A stretch of 6,724 bases of DNA from Firmicutes bacterium UBA7709 (GCA_002482405.1 DLFX01000323.1:5921-12644); one strand, 5' to 3'; shown: positions 1-5,239, counted from the first letter of the stretch. Numbers and translations are program-made. The notes: a model not told the origin generated them from the letters alone.

Positions 1-374
1 TGGCCGGACAGATCGGCTCCTACCGGGAAGCCAAGGCCGGTGGCCTCATCAGCCGCGCCAGGGAGTTTATCAAGGCAAACTACGCAAAGCCCATAACCCT
101 TGAGGACGTTGCCCGGGAAATCAACGTCAGCCCTCAGTATCTCAGCAAGCTTTTCAAGGAAGAGACGGGAGAAAACTTTATCGACTATCTGACGGGGATT
201 CGCATTCGGATCGCCAAAACCCTGCTGGAGAGCGACGAAGGGAGCATCAAAGAGATCTGTTACAGCATCGGGTACAGCGACCCCAACTATTTCAGCAGGA
301 TTTTCAAGAAAATCGCGGGAGTCACCCCGACGGAATATAAGGACGGATTCCTGAACAAGGTTGTTCAGCCGTAA
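1..374 (+). CDS. AraC/YesN-type transcriptional regulator, C-terminal part (5' end outside window)
   Basis: The open frame enters from the left edge (first full codon at 3) and gives 123 residues before TAA at 372-374. From about residue 17 it reads as a complete AraC-type DNA-binding domain with two helix-turn-helix units. The first is around ITLEDVAREINVSPQYLSKL. The second is around IKEICYSIGYSDPNYFSRIF, followed by the family signature GVTPTEYK. The N-terminal part is missing, so a receiver domain cannot be seen. The short linker before the domain (SYREAKAGGLISRAREFI) resembles clostridial YesN response regulators that work with LytS-like histidine kinases. The next gene, 37 nt downstream on the same strand, is a XylF-like binding protein, so this is probably the DNA-binding end of a sugar-responsive system, likely for xylose or a similar sugar. 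The AraC-domain call is very secure; the YesN assignment and the ligand are inference. Confidence 0.93.
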   Translation, partial: AGQIGSYREAKAGGLISRAREFIKANYAKPITLEDVAREINVSPQYLSKLFKEETGENFIDYLTGIRIRIAKTLLESDEGSIKEICYSIGYSDPNYFSRIFKKIAGVTPTEYKDGFLNKVVQP

Positions 375-395
375 GACGAAACGCTTAGTCTTAAA

Positions 396-411
396 AGGAG
401 GAAGCAATGGT
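396..411 (+). promoter_or_regulatory. Shine-Dalgarno and start choice for the xylF-like gene
   Basis: AGGAGG at 396-401 sits 10 nt before ATG at 412, which opens the reading frame of the lipoprotein. Another ATG at 407 is closer (5-nt spacer) but is out of frame: it would give a 13-codon peptide ending with TAG at 446-448. A TTG at 361 lies in the lipoprotein frame but overlaps the end of the regulator gene and would place extra charged residues before the signal peptide. The start at 412 is preferred because it gives a normal lipoprotein signal. Confidence 0.75.
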
Positions 412-1491
412 ATGTATGGGAAAAAGAGATTGTTTCAAATCATTTTAGCTTTGACCTTATCGGTTTCACTGTTGGCGGGCTGCGGAAAAACCCCGGAGGA
501 AAGCCAGGAATCCGCCCAGCCGGAAAAGGACAAGATCGTCATCGGCTTTGCCATGGATACGCTGGTCCATGAGCGCTGGCTTCGGGACAGAGACATATTC
601 GTAGCAAAGGCCAAGGAGCTGGGAGCGGACGTGATTCTGCAGATAGCCTACAGCGACAGCAGGGAGCAGGAACGACAGGTCCAGTATCTGCTGGATCAGG
701 GGATCGATATTCTCGTCCTGGTTCCCCACGACGCGGTTTCCGCGGCAGCCATGGTGAAAAAGGCCAAGGACCGGGGCATTCCGGTCATTTCCTATGACAG
801 GCTGGTGAAAAACGCCGATGTGGACCTCTACATCTCCTTTGACAATATCAAGGTGGGACAGCTGATGGGGGAGGCCGCGGTGAGTCAGACTCCCAAGGGA
901 AACTATCTCCTGTTGAACGGATCCGAGTCCGACAACAATTCCTCCATGTTCCGGGAAGGATATATGAGCGTACTGCAAAAAGGCATCGACGACGGAACTA
1001 TCAACATTGTGAAGGAGACCTGGGTGGTGGACTGGCTGTATGAGAACGCGTTGGCTTACATGCAGAAAGCGATGGAATCGAATCCGAAAATCGACGCCAT
1101 CATTGCCGGCAACGACACCCTTGCCAGCGCCGCGATCCACGTTCTGACGGAGAAGCGCCTCGCCGGGTCGGTGACCGTGGTGGGCCATGACGCGGATCTG
1201 GACGGCTGCCAGCGCGTCGTGGAAGGGACCCAGTATGCGACGATCTATAAACCCATCGACATCGAGGCGACCAAGGGCGCCGAGTTCGCCGTGGCCCTGG
1301 CCAAGGGGGAAAACGTGCTGGTCAACTCCAGCATCAACGACGGGAGGTATGAAGTGCCGTTTTATAAGATCGAGCCAATCCTGGTTACAAAGGATAACAT
1401 GATGAACACCATCATCAAAGACCAGTTCCACCGCATGGAGGACGTATATATGAACATCCCGAAATCGGAATGGCCGTCTGCGTCTAAATAA
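412..1491 (+). CDS. xylF: D-xylose-binding-like periplasmic-type lipoprotein (XylF family)
   Basis: This 359-residue protein is a sugar-binding protein of the type I periplasmic-binding fold, anchored outside the membrane by lipid. Residues 1-24 are a lipoprotein signal: positive MYGKKR, a hydrophobic core, and lipobox LLAGC with Cys24 as the lipidated residue. A short polar linker follows, and the two-lobed domain starts near residue 41 (KIVIGFAMD). It matches E. coli XylF block by block as I recall that sequence: ERW and DRDIF (54-63), YDR (128-130), YISFDN (140-145), DNN then FREG (174-183), GND (233-235), GHDADL (258-263), YKP (279-281), and a C-terminal IIKDQFH (334-340). Several of these blocks line the sugar pocket in the family. 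It lies directly behind a YesN/AraC regulator and is followed by a terminator and a convergent gene, with no ABC ATPase or permease. It may therefore be a sensor-type XylFII partner of a LytS kinase rather than a transport subunit. Xylose is the best guess; another pentose or galactose (ChvE-like) is possible. Confidence 0.9.
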   Translation: MYGKKRLFQIILALTLSVSLLAGCGKTPEESQESAQPEKDKIVIGFAMDTLVHERWLRDRDIFVAKAKELGADVILQIAYSDSREQERQVQYLLDQGIDILVLVPHDAVSAAAMVKKAKDRGIPVISYDRLVKNADVDLYISFDNIKVGQLMGEAAVSQTPKGNYLLLNGSESDNNSSMFREGYMSVLQKGIDDGTINIVKETWVVDWLYENALAYMQKAMESNPKIDAIIAGNDTLASAAIHVLTEKRLAGSVTVVGHDADLDGCQRVVEGTQYATIYKPIDIEATKGAEFAVALAKGENVLVNSSINDGRYEVPFYKIEPILVTKDNMMNTIIKDQFHRMEDVYMNIPKSEWPSASK

Positions 1492-1499
1492 CCAGAAAT

Positions 1500-1551
1500 A
1501 AGGCCGCATGCTGAGCTTATACTATTATGCTCATCATGCGGCCTTTTTTTT
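1500..1551 (+). terminator. Rho-independent terminator after xylF, possibly bidirectional
   Basis: AAGGCCGCATG at 1500-1510 pairs perfectly with CATGCGGCCTT at 1535-1545. After one mismatch the stem continues with TGAGC (1512-1516) and GCTCA (1529-1533), leaving a 12-nt loop. Eight T residues follow the GC-rich part (1544-1551). This is a textbook terminator 8 nt after the xylF stop. On the - strand the same stem begins just past the threonine aldolase stop codon (1550-1552), but the T-run on that side is poor (TTATTTC), so termination from that direction is likely weaker. Confidence 0.9.
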
Positions 1552-2575
1552 AACCGATCAGTTTCTCGAAGGTTTCTATGGCATAGTCGATATCCTCGCG
1601 GGATACGTCGTTGTTCGTAACAAAGCGGAATTCTCCAAGCTCCATGCCGCCGATCTTGATTCCCTTCTCAAACATTTTATCCGGAAGGCTGTCGATGAGC
1701 TCCATCGGCCGGTCAAGCCGGAAAAACACCATGTTGATCTGAACCGAATCCAGATCGACGTCTACGCCTTTCAGCCTGCTCAGCTTTTCCGCCATATATC
1801 TCGCGTTCTCGTGATCCTCTTTCAGCCGCCCGCCCATGTCCTTCAGGGCAATGATTCCGGCAGCGGCAAGGATACCGCACTGGCGCATTCCTCCGCCCAG
1901 CATTTTGCGGTATTTCCTGGCCTTTGCGACAGTCCTGGCATCCCCGGCCAGCACTGAGCCTACCGGTGCGCAGAGGCCCTTTGACAGGCAGCAGGATACG
2001 GTATCGCAGTTTTTCGTGATCTCCTTCACGTCGACATCAAGCGCGGCCGCCGCGTTGAACAGTCTCGCGCCGTCAAGATGCACGGGAATCCCGTTTTTCT
2101 TCCCGAGGGCATAAACCTCTTCCATCACTTCCACGGGAACGATCCTTCCGTTTGCCAAGGCATTTTCCATGCAGATGAGCACAGTCTTCGGCTCGTGGAT
2201 ATCGTCGGGGCGGATGGCCTTTTCGATGAGCTTCGCGTCGTAGACGCCGTTTTTAAAGGAGATCTGCCGCAGGTTCGCTCCGGATAATACCGCCGCCGCG
2301 CCTACCTCGTGCATAAATATATGACAGTCCGCGCTGACGATCACCTCGTCGCCGCGGGAGGTATGGACCATCAGGCCGAGCTGATTGCCCATGGTTCCCG
2401 AGGGCACAAACAGAGCGGCTTCTTTTCCGAGCACTTCCGCCGCCAATGCCTCCAGCTCATTGACGGTGGGGTCGTCCTGATAGACGTCGTCGCCCACTTC
2501 CGCGGTGAGCATGGCGTTGCGCATTGCCTGAGTCGGCAGGGTTACGGTATCGCTTCTCAAATCGATGTATCTCAT
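1550..2575 (-). CDS. ltaE: Low-specificity L-threonine aldolase
   Basis: This 341-residue cytosolic enzyme uses pyridoxal phosphate (PLP) to split L-threonine or L-allo-threonine into glycine and acetaldehyde. It is a full-length fold-type I family member. Visible signatures are RSDTVTLPT (7-15), GDDVYQDDPTVNELE (28-42), FVPSGTMGNQ (56-65, phosphate-binding loop), the H85/H89-E90 segment before GAA, HLDGAR (166-171, the Asp that contacts the PLP ring nitrogen) and SCCLSKGL (194-201) with K199 as the PLP Schiff-base lysine. The usual ENTHN-type segment is here ENALANGRIVP (137-147), a variant I associate with clostridial homologues. The ATG at 2575 is preceded by a modest GGGAAG (2585-2590) ribosome site. 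The gene stands alone, divergent from a ComFB-type gene and convergent with xylF, so no pathway partner is visible. It may be called ltaA in some annotations. Function is secure at family level; stereospecificity for threonine versus allo-threonine is not readable. Confidence 0.95.
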   Translation of the reverse strand: MRYIDLRSDTVTLPTQAMRNAMLTAEVGDDVYQDDPTVNELEALAAEVLGKEAALFVPSGTMGNQLGLMVHTSRGDEVIVSADCHIFMHEVGAAAVLSGANLRQISFKNGVYDAKLIEKAIRPDDIHEPKTVLICMENALANGRIVPVEVMEEVYALGKKNGIPVHLDGARLFNAAAALDVDVKEITKNCDTVSCCLSKGLCAPVGSVLAGDARTVAKARKYRKMLGGGMRQCGILAAAGIIALKDMGGRLKEDHENARYMAEKLSRLKGVDVDLDSVQINMVFFRLDRPMELIDSLPDKMFEKGIKIGGMELGEFRFVTNNDVSREDIDYAIETFEKLIG

Positions 2576-2624
2576 TTCTACGTTCTTCCCTTCTTTCTGT
2601 TCCTTAGATCAAGTAAACCGACCT

Positions 2625-2655
2625 TGCGGCAGAGCCGCCCCGGGGCCCTGCCGCA
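2625..2655 (-). promoter_or_regulatory. GC-rich hairpin in the ltaE 5' leader
   Basis: TGCGGCAG at 2625-2632 pairs with CTGCCGCA at 2648-2655. In the - strand RNA the stem continues through a G-U pair (2647/2633) and three G-C pairs (2644-2646 with 2634-2636), giving 12 continuous pairs and a 7-nt loop. In + strand RNA the 2633/2647 position would be an A-C mismatch, so the fold favours the aldolase transcript. No T-run follows on either side, so it is not an ordinary terminator. It would start about 10 nt from the predicted 5' end of the aldolase mRNA. The role is unknown: transcript protection, attenuation or a protein site are all possible. Confidence 0.6.
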
Positions 2656-2671
2656 TTGAATAGTCAGGTTT

Positions 2672-2700
2672 ATTATACATGATTGTATTTATTCCGGCAA
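2672..2700 (-). promoter_or_regulatory. Predicted sigma-A promoter for ltaE
   Basis: Read on the - strand, TTGCCG (2695-2700) is followed after exactly 17 nt by TATAAT (2672-2677), a perfect -10 box with a 4-of-6 -35 box. Transcription would start near 2664-2666, giving a leader of about 90 nt before the aldolase ATG. It overlaps the divergent promoter at 2683-2711. Confidence 0.65.
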
Positions 2701-2711
2701 TGGATTATAAT
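2683..2711 (+). promoter_or_regulatory. Predicted sigma-A promoter for the comFB-like gene
   Basis: TTGTAT (2683-2688), a 17-nt spacer and a perfect TATAAT (2706-2711) precede the comFB-like gene. Transcription would start near 2718, leaving a leader of only about 16 nt that holds little more than the ribosome site AAGGTGGTGG (2720-2729). The same TTGTAT-N17-TATAAT arrangement is seen before the yfcC gene. Confidence 0.65.
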
Positions 2712-2733
2712 CAAGGCAGAAGGTGGTGGAAAA

Positions 2734-3009
2734 ATGAATCGCTATAAAGTTCTCAATGTAGTGGAAATTATTGCCGAAGAAAAACTTCCGGGCATTATGA
2801 ACCAGATGGATATGTGCACCTGCGAGGAATGCGCCTGCGACGTATTGGCGCTGACGCTGAATTCGCTGCCGACCCACTATGTCACATCGGACGCGGGGAA
2901 ACAGTATATTCAGTTGAATTCCTATAAAAAACAGTTTGAGACCGACGTCGAGGTCGCTTTGATGAAAGCGTGCTTTACCGTAAAGGCGTCGCCAAACCAC
3001 GGAAAATAA
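2734..3009 (+). CDS. comFB: ComFB-family small zinc-binding protein, possible c-di-GMP receptor
   Basis: This 91-residue protein matches the ComFB family (named after the B. subtilis late competence operon) over its full length. Seen directly: an N-terminal helix with NVVEIIAEEKLP (8-19), the cysteine cluster CTCEECACD (28-36, Cys28, 30, 33, 35) typical of the family's metal site, then LALTLNSLPTHYV (38-50), corresponding to the conserved LNxLPPxYV block, and a C-terminal helical stretch ending in SPNHG (86-90), like the NPRH ending of homologues. The ATG at 2734 is preferred over upstream in-frame codons because it follows the predicted transcription start and a GGTGGTGG ribosome site. It is not in a comF operon. 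In cyanobacteria ComFB-domain proteins have been reported to bind cyclic di-GMP; in Firmicutes the role is unclear. The family call is firm; a role in competence or second-messenger sensing is inference. Confidence 0.87.
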   Translation: MNRYKVLNVVEIIAEEKLPGIMNQMDMCTCEECACDVLALTLNSLPTHYVTSDAGKQYIQLNSYKKQFETDVEVALMKACFTVKASPNHGK

Positions 3010-3012
3010 GCT

Positions 3013-3468
3013 TTAGTCCCCTTCGGTGACCATCAGAATCTCGTCACAATTGGGGAACTTGGGACAGTTGAGGCAATCCTTCCATATTTTATGGGGCATG
3101 TGTTCCTTGCTGATTGCCTTAAACCCGCATTTTTCAAAGAATTCCTCCTGGTAGGTCAAGGTGAAGACTTTTTTGATTCCCAGCTCCTTTGCTTCTGCCA
3201 AAAAATGCGCTACCAGCTTTTTTCCGATGCCCTGACGCCCATAGCTTTCTTTCACCGCCAGCGTTCTGACCTCGGCAAGATCGGCCCAGAGGATCGAAAG
3301 CGCTCCGACACCGACTACTTCGCCGTCTGATACCATGACAGAATAATTTCGAATATTTTCATAAAGGGAGCTTCTCGAACGAGCGAGCATCAATCCCCTT
3401 TTTGCATAAAAATTCACAAGCTTGTGAATTGCTTCTGTGTCTGACAATTTTGCTTTTCTGATTACCAT
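3013..3468 (-). CDS. GNAT-family N-acetyltransferase, short ArgA-like
   Basis: This 151-residue protein is a single GNAT domain that would transfer an acetyl group from acetyl-CoA to an amine. The N-terminus MVIRKAKLSDTEAI and the central EVRTLAVKESYGRQGIGKKL (66-85) are GNAT motif A; RQGIGK (78-83) is the loop that holds the CoA pyrophosphate. FFEKCGFKAIS (110-120) is the usual C-terminal GNAT motif. The last 25 residues add a cysteine pattern, DCLNCPKFPNCDE (131-143, Cys132, 135, 141). I associate this tail with bacterial 'short' N-acetylglutamate synthase-like proteins that make N-acetylglutamate for arginine synthesis. No other arginine genes are visible, so the substrate is uncertain. 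AAAGGAAA at 3473-3480 is a good ribosome site for the ATG at 3468. The stop codon lies 3 nt from that of the convergent comFB-like gene. Confidence 0.85.
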   Translation of the reverse strand: MVIRKAKLSDTEAIHKLVNFYAKRGLMLARSRSSLYENIRNYSVMVSDGEVVGVGALSILWADLAEVRTLAVKESYGRQGIGKKLVAHFLAEAKELGIKKVFTLTYQEEFFEKCGFKAISKEHMPHKIWKDCLNCPKFPNCDEILMVTEGD

Positions 3469-3507
3469 AGCGTTTCCTTTCTCGATTGCAGCGTATTTAT
3501 TTTACAT

Positions 3508-3536
3508 AGAATAACAGATTTTTTCCGCGGGCACAA
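3508..3536 (-). promoter_or_regulatory. Predicted promoter for the GNAT acetyltransferase
   Basis: On the - strand TTGTGC (3531-3536), a 17-nt spacer and TATTCT (3508-3513) form a plausible sigma-A promoter. A TG one base before the -10 box gives it extended -10 character. Transcription would start near 3501, about 30 nt before the acetyltransferase ATG, leaving room for the AAAGGAAA ribosome site. Confidence 0.55.
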
Positions 3537-3605
3537 TACATAAAATTTATAATTATACACAAAATATTTTATTTATTCACTTTTCGCCAGAGGCTGAAAA
3601 GGGCT

Positions 3606-3624
3606 GGCATACAAGCGGTTTGCC
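3606..3624. promoter_or_regulatory. Operator-like imperfect palindrome upstream of the yfcC promoter
   Basis: GGCAnAC and GTnTGCC half-sites face each other across 5 nt, with one mismatched position per half-site. The site is centred about 55 bp upstream of the -35 box of the yfcC promoter, a position typical of activator sites. No regulator gene is adjacent, so the binding protein is unknown. Palindromes of this quality can occur by chance. Confidence 0.35.
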
Positions 3625-3667
3625 TGCAATATATCTTTTAAAGAATCGATACCGCAAAAAGAAGGCC

Positions 3668-3696
3668 TTGTATAAAAATAAGTAGTTTAGTATAAT
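3668..3696 (+). promoter_or_regulatory. Predicted sigma-A promoter for the yfcC-M20 operon
   Basis: TTGTAT (3668-3673), a 17-nt spacer and a perfect TATAAT (3691-3696) form a likely promoter. The start would be near 3703, giving a leader of about 67 nt that contains both Shine-Dalgarno sequences before the carrier gene. Confidence 0.65.
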
Positions 3697-3710
3697 TATA
3701 AAAAGTTTTG

Positions 3711-3769
3711 AGAAAGGAGGATAGTTTCAAGGTATTTTTGCTGTTTTTTATTAATTAGGAGGTAAAACA
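3711..3769 (+). promoter_or_regulatory. Tandem Shine-Dalgarno sequences in the yfcC leader
   Basis: AGAAAGGAGG (3711-3720) is a near-perfect ribosome site with no ATG, GTG or TTG at a workable distance behind it. A second site, AGGAGG at 3757-3762, lies 7 nt before the ATG at 3770 and is the functional one for the carrier. The sequence between them is rich in U. The only small frame is TTG at 3738, six codons ending with TAG at 3756-3758 inside the second site, and its start is 17 nt from the first site, which is too far for normal initiation. Confidence 0.6.
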
Positions 3770-5182
3770 ATGAATGAAAACGCCAACGCAGCGGAAAAGA
3801 AAAAATTTAAACTGAAAATGCCGCATACTTTTGTACTTTTATTCTGCATCGCCATCGTCGCAGGTATTTTGACCTATATCATTCCGGCGGGCGCTTATGA
3901 CCGGATCGAAGTTGACGGAAGACAGCTCGTAGATCCCGCCACCTATCATTCGGTAGAGGCGGCTCCCGCCACTTTGTTTCAGATCCTGAAATCATTTCCA
4001 AAGGGTTTGGAACAGGCAGCAGCAATCGTATTTTTTATCTTTATTGTGGGAGGTTCGTTCTATGTAGTCCAGAAATCCGGAGCGATTGACGCCGGTATCG
4101 CGGCGGCCGTCCGGAAGACGTCGAATAAGGGGATTTTGCTCATACCGATCCTATCCGTGGTATTTGCCTTCGGCGGAGGCGTGTATGGAATGGCGGAGGA
4201 GTGCCTGCCGTTCATACCGGCGCTGGTCATCCTGTGCGTCTCTTTGGGATATGACTCGATAACCGGCGCCGCCATCGCTCTTGTCGCCACCTGCGCCGGG
4301 TTTACAGGAGCTTTCCTGAATCCGTTTACCGTAGGCGTAGCCCAGGGGATCGCCGAGCTTCCTCTGATGTCGGGCTTGGGCTACAGGCTCATCGTCTTCT
4401 CGGTCATGGTCATCATAACCATCACATATCTGATTCTCTATTGCCTGAAGATCAAAAAGAATCCGGAAAAGAGCCTGATGTATGAAATCGACAAGAGCAG
4501 AGACATCCAGATCGACCTGGCCAACACCGCATTTACCACGAAGCATAAGGTCATTCTGCTCGTAGTGCTTGCAACCTTTGCGCTCCTCGTATTCGGGGTC
4601 CTCAAGTATGGCTGGTACATCCAGGAGATCTCAGGACTGTTCTTCGGAATGGCCATCCTGGTCGGCATCATTAGCGGCCGCGGGCTGAACCAGCTAGCCG
4701 AGGACTTTCTGGAGGGCTGCTCTGTGCTTGCTTACGGCGCGCTGGTCGTGGGCCTTGCCAGAGGTATCCTGGTGATCTTCACCGACTCCAACGTAATCGA
4801 CACCATCATCTGGGGCATGGCGACCGCGATCCAGGGTCTGCCTTCCATGATCACCTCGCTGGGGATCTACGTCGTGCAGATCATCATCAGCACCATCGTT
4901 CCTTCCGGAAGCGGCATGGCGGCGCTGACAATGCCGGTGCTGTCTCCTCTGGCGGACCTCGTGGGAGTAACCAGACAGACGACGGTTCTCGCCTATCAGT
5001 TTGCCGACGGCTTTACCAATGTTCTCACTCCTCTTTCCGGATACTTCATGGCGGGCCTTGCTCTGGCGGGAATTCCCTATCAGAAATGGATCAAATGGAT
5101 CATACCTCTTGCTTGCATCTGGTGGATCGCGGGCGGTATCTTCGTAGTGATCGCCGATGCTATCCACTACGGACCGTTCTAA
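3770..5182 (+). CDS. yfcC: YfcC/DcuC-family membrane carrier
   Basis: This 470-residue polytopic inner-membrane protein belongs to the YfcC branch of the C4-dicarboxylate anaerobic carrier (DcuC-like) family. After a short charged N-terminus comes KMPHTFVLLF and the first membrane helix ending in IPAGAYDR (16-45), a hallmark of the branch. Hydrophobic segments are visible near 20-40, 84-101, 121-136, 145-158, 164-190, 205-226, 260-278, 284-302, 318-337, 361-377, 384-400, 418-435 and 442-465. Two similar blocks, GGGVYGMAEECLPFIP...FLNPFTVG (135-189) and VPSGSGMAALTMPVLS...VLTPLSGY (377-425), suggest the two-repeat ion-transporter fold with paired hairpins. The soluble loop at 227-259 is charged. 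Substrates of YfcC proteins are poorly settled: dicarboxylates, basic amino acids and peptides have all been suggested. The two M20 hydrolases downstream point to import of an N-acyl amino acid or a small peptide. Family is secure, substrate is inference. Confidence 0.92.
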   Translation: MNENANAAEKKKFKLKMPHTFVLLFCIAIVAGILTYIIPAGAYDRIEVDGRQLVDPATYHSVEAAPATLFQILKSFPKGLEQAAAIVFFIFIVGGSFYVVQKSGAIDAGIAAAVRKTSNKGILLIPILSVVFAFGGGVYGMAEECLPFIPALVILCVSLGYDSITGAAIALVATCAGFTGAFLNPFTVGVAQGIAELPLMSGLGYRLIVFSVMVIITITYLILYCLKIKKNPEKSLMYEIDKSRDIQIDLANTAFTTKHKVILLVVLATFALLVFGVLKYGWYIQEISGLFFGMAILVGIISGRGLNQLAEDFLEGCSVLAYGALVVGLARGILVIFTDSNVIDTIIWGMATAIQGLPSMITSLGIYVVQIIISTIVPSGSGMAALTMPVLSPLADLVGVTRQTTVLAYQFADGFTNVLTPLSGYFMAGLALAGIPYQKWIKWIIPLACIWWIAGGIFVVIADAIHYGPF

Positions 5183-5204
5183 GCATACCGGGCGTTACAG
5201 GTGA

Positions 5205-5239
5205 GCCGGCGGGAGGTGAGACAAAAATTCTCCCCCGGC
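5205..5239 (+). other. Stem-loop between yfcC and the M20 gene
   Basis: GCCGG (5205-5209) and GGGAG (5211-5215) pair with CCGGC (5235-5239) and CTCCC (5230-5234), making a 10-pair GC-rich stem with one bulged C at 5210 and a 14-nt loop. No T-run follows, so it should not terminate fully. It starts 22 nt after the yfcC stop, in a 113-nt gap. It may stabilise or separate the carrier message from the hydrolase message. Confidence 0.6.

Larger units (their letters stand above)
3469..3769. other. AT-rich divergent intergenic region, no gene seen
   Basis: This 301-nt stretch separates the acetyltransferase (-) from the yfcC operon (+). No convincing protein or structured RNA gene was found. It contains a promoter facing left (3508-3536), the self-complementary TATAATTATA twice (3548-3557 and 3691-3700), an operator-like palindrome (3606-3624), a promoter facing right (3668-3696), and two Shine-Dalgarno sequences before the carrier start. 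The part at 3540-3580 is almost pure A+T and could bend easily. I did not recognise a known riboswitch; the segment 3580-3665 has only short, weak inverted repeats, such as GCGGT (3615-3619) with ACCGC (3651-3655). Confidence 0.7.

Noticed and set aside
466..1509. A 347-codon open frame on the - strand opposite xylF
   Set aside because: It is an antisense shadow of a clearly recognisable XylF-family gene. Its translation is rich in His, Arg and Val, shows no domain, and has no sensible ribosome site.
1508..2659. Several + strand open frames opposite the threonine aldolase (1508-1957, 1836-2114, 2078-2287, 2309-2659)
   Set aside because: The - strand encodes a full-length aldolase with all motifs. 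These frames are antisense shadows without recognisable domains.
2689..3000. A 103-codon - strand frame opposite the comFB-like gene
   Set aside because: The + strand protein matches ComFB from end to end, and the - strand frame shows no family features.
3015..3029. A terminator between the comFB-like gene and the acetyltransferase
   Set aside because: The fold GTCCCC/GGTGAC has a mismatch, only five pairs, a 3-nt loop and no T-run.
3605..3623. A sigma-54 type promoter (TGGCA ... TTGC) upstream of yfcC
   Set aside because: The GG and GC elements are 14 nt apart instead of the required 10, and a good sigma-A promoter lies downstream.
3611..3624. A catabolite-repression (cre) site around AAGCGGTTT
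   Set aside because: Only the central bases fit; the outer positions of the cre consensus do not match.
4151..5167. - strand open frames opposite yfcC (4151-4546, 4694-5167)
   Set aside because: They are antisense shadows of an unmistakable membrane carrier; the translations are charged and low in hydrophobic structure, with no domain.
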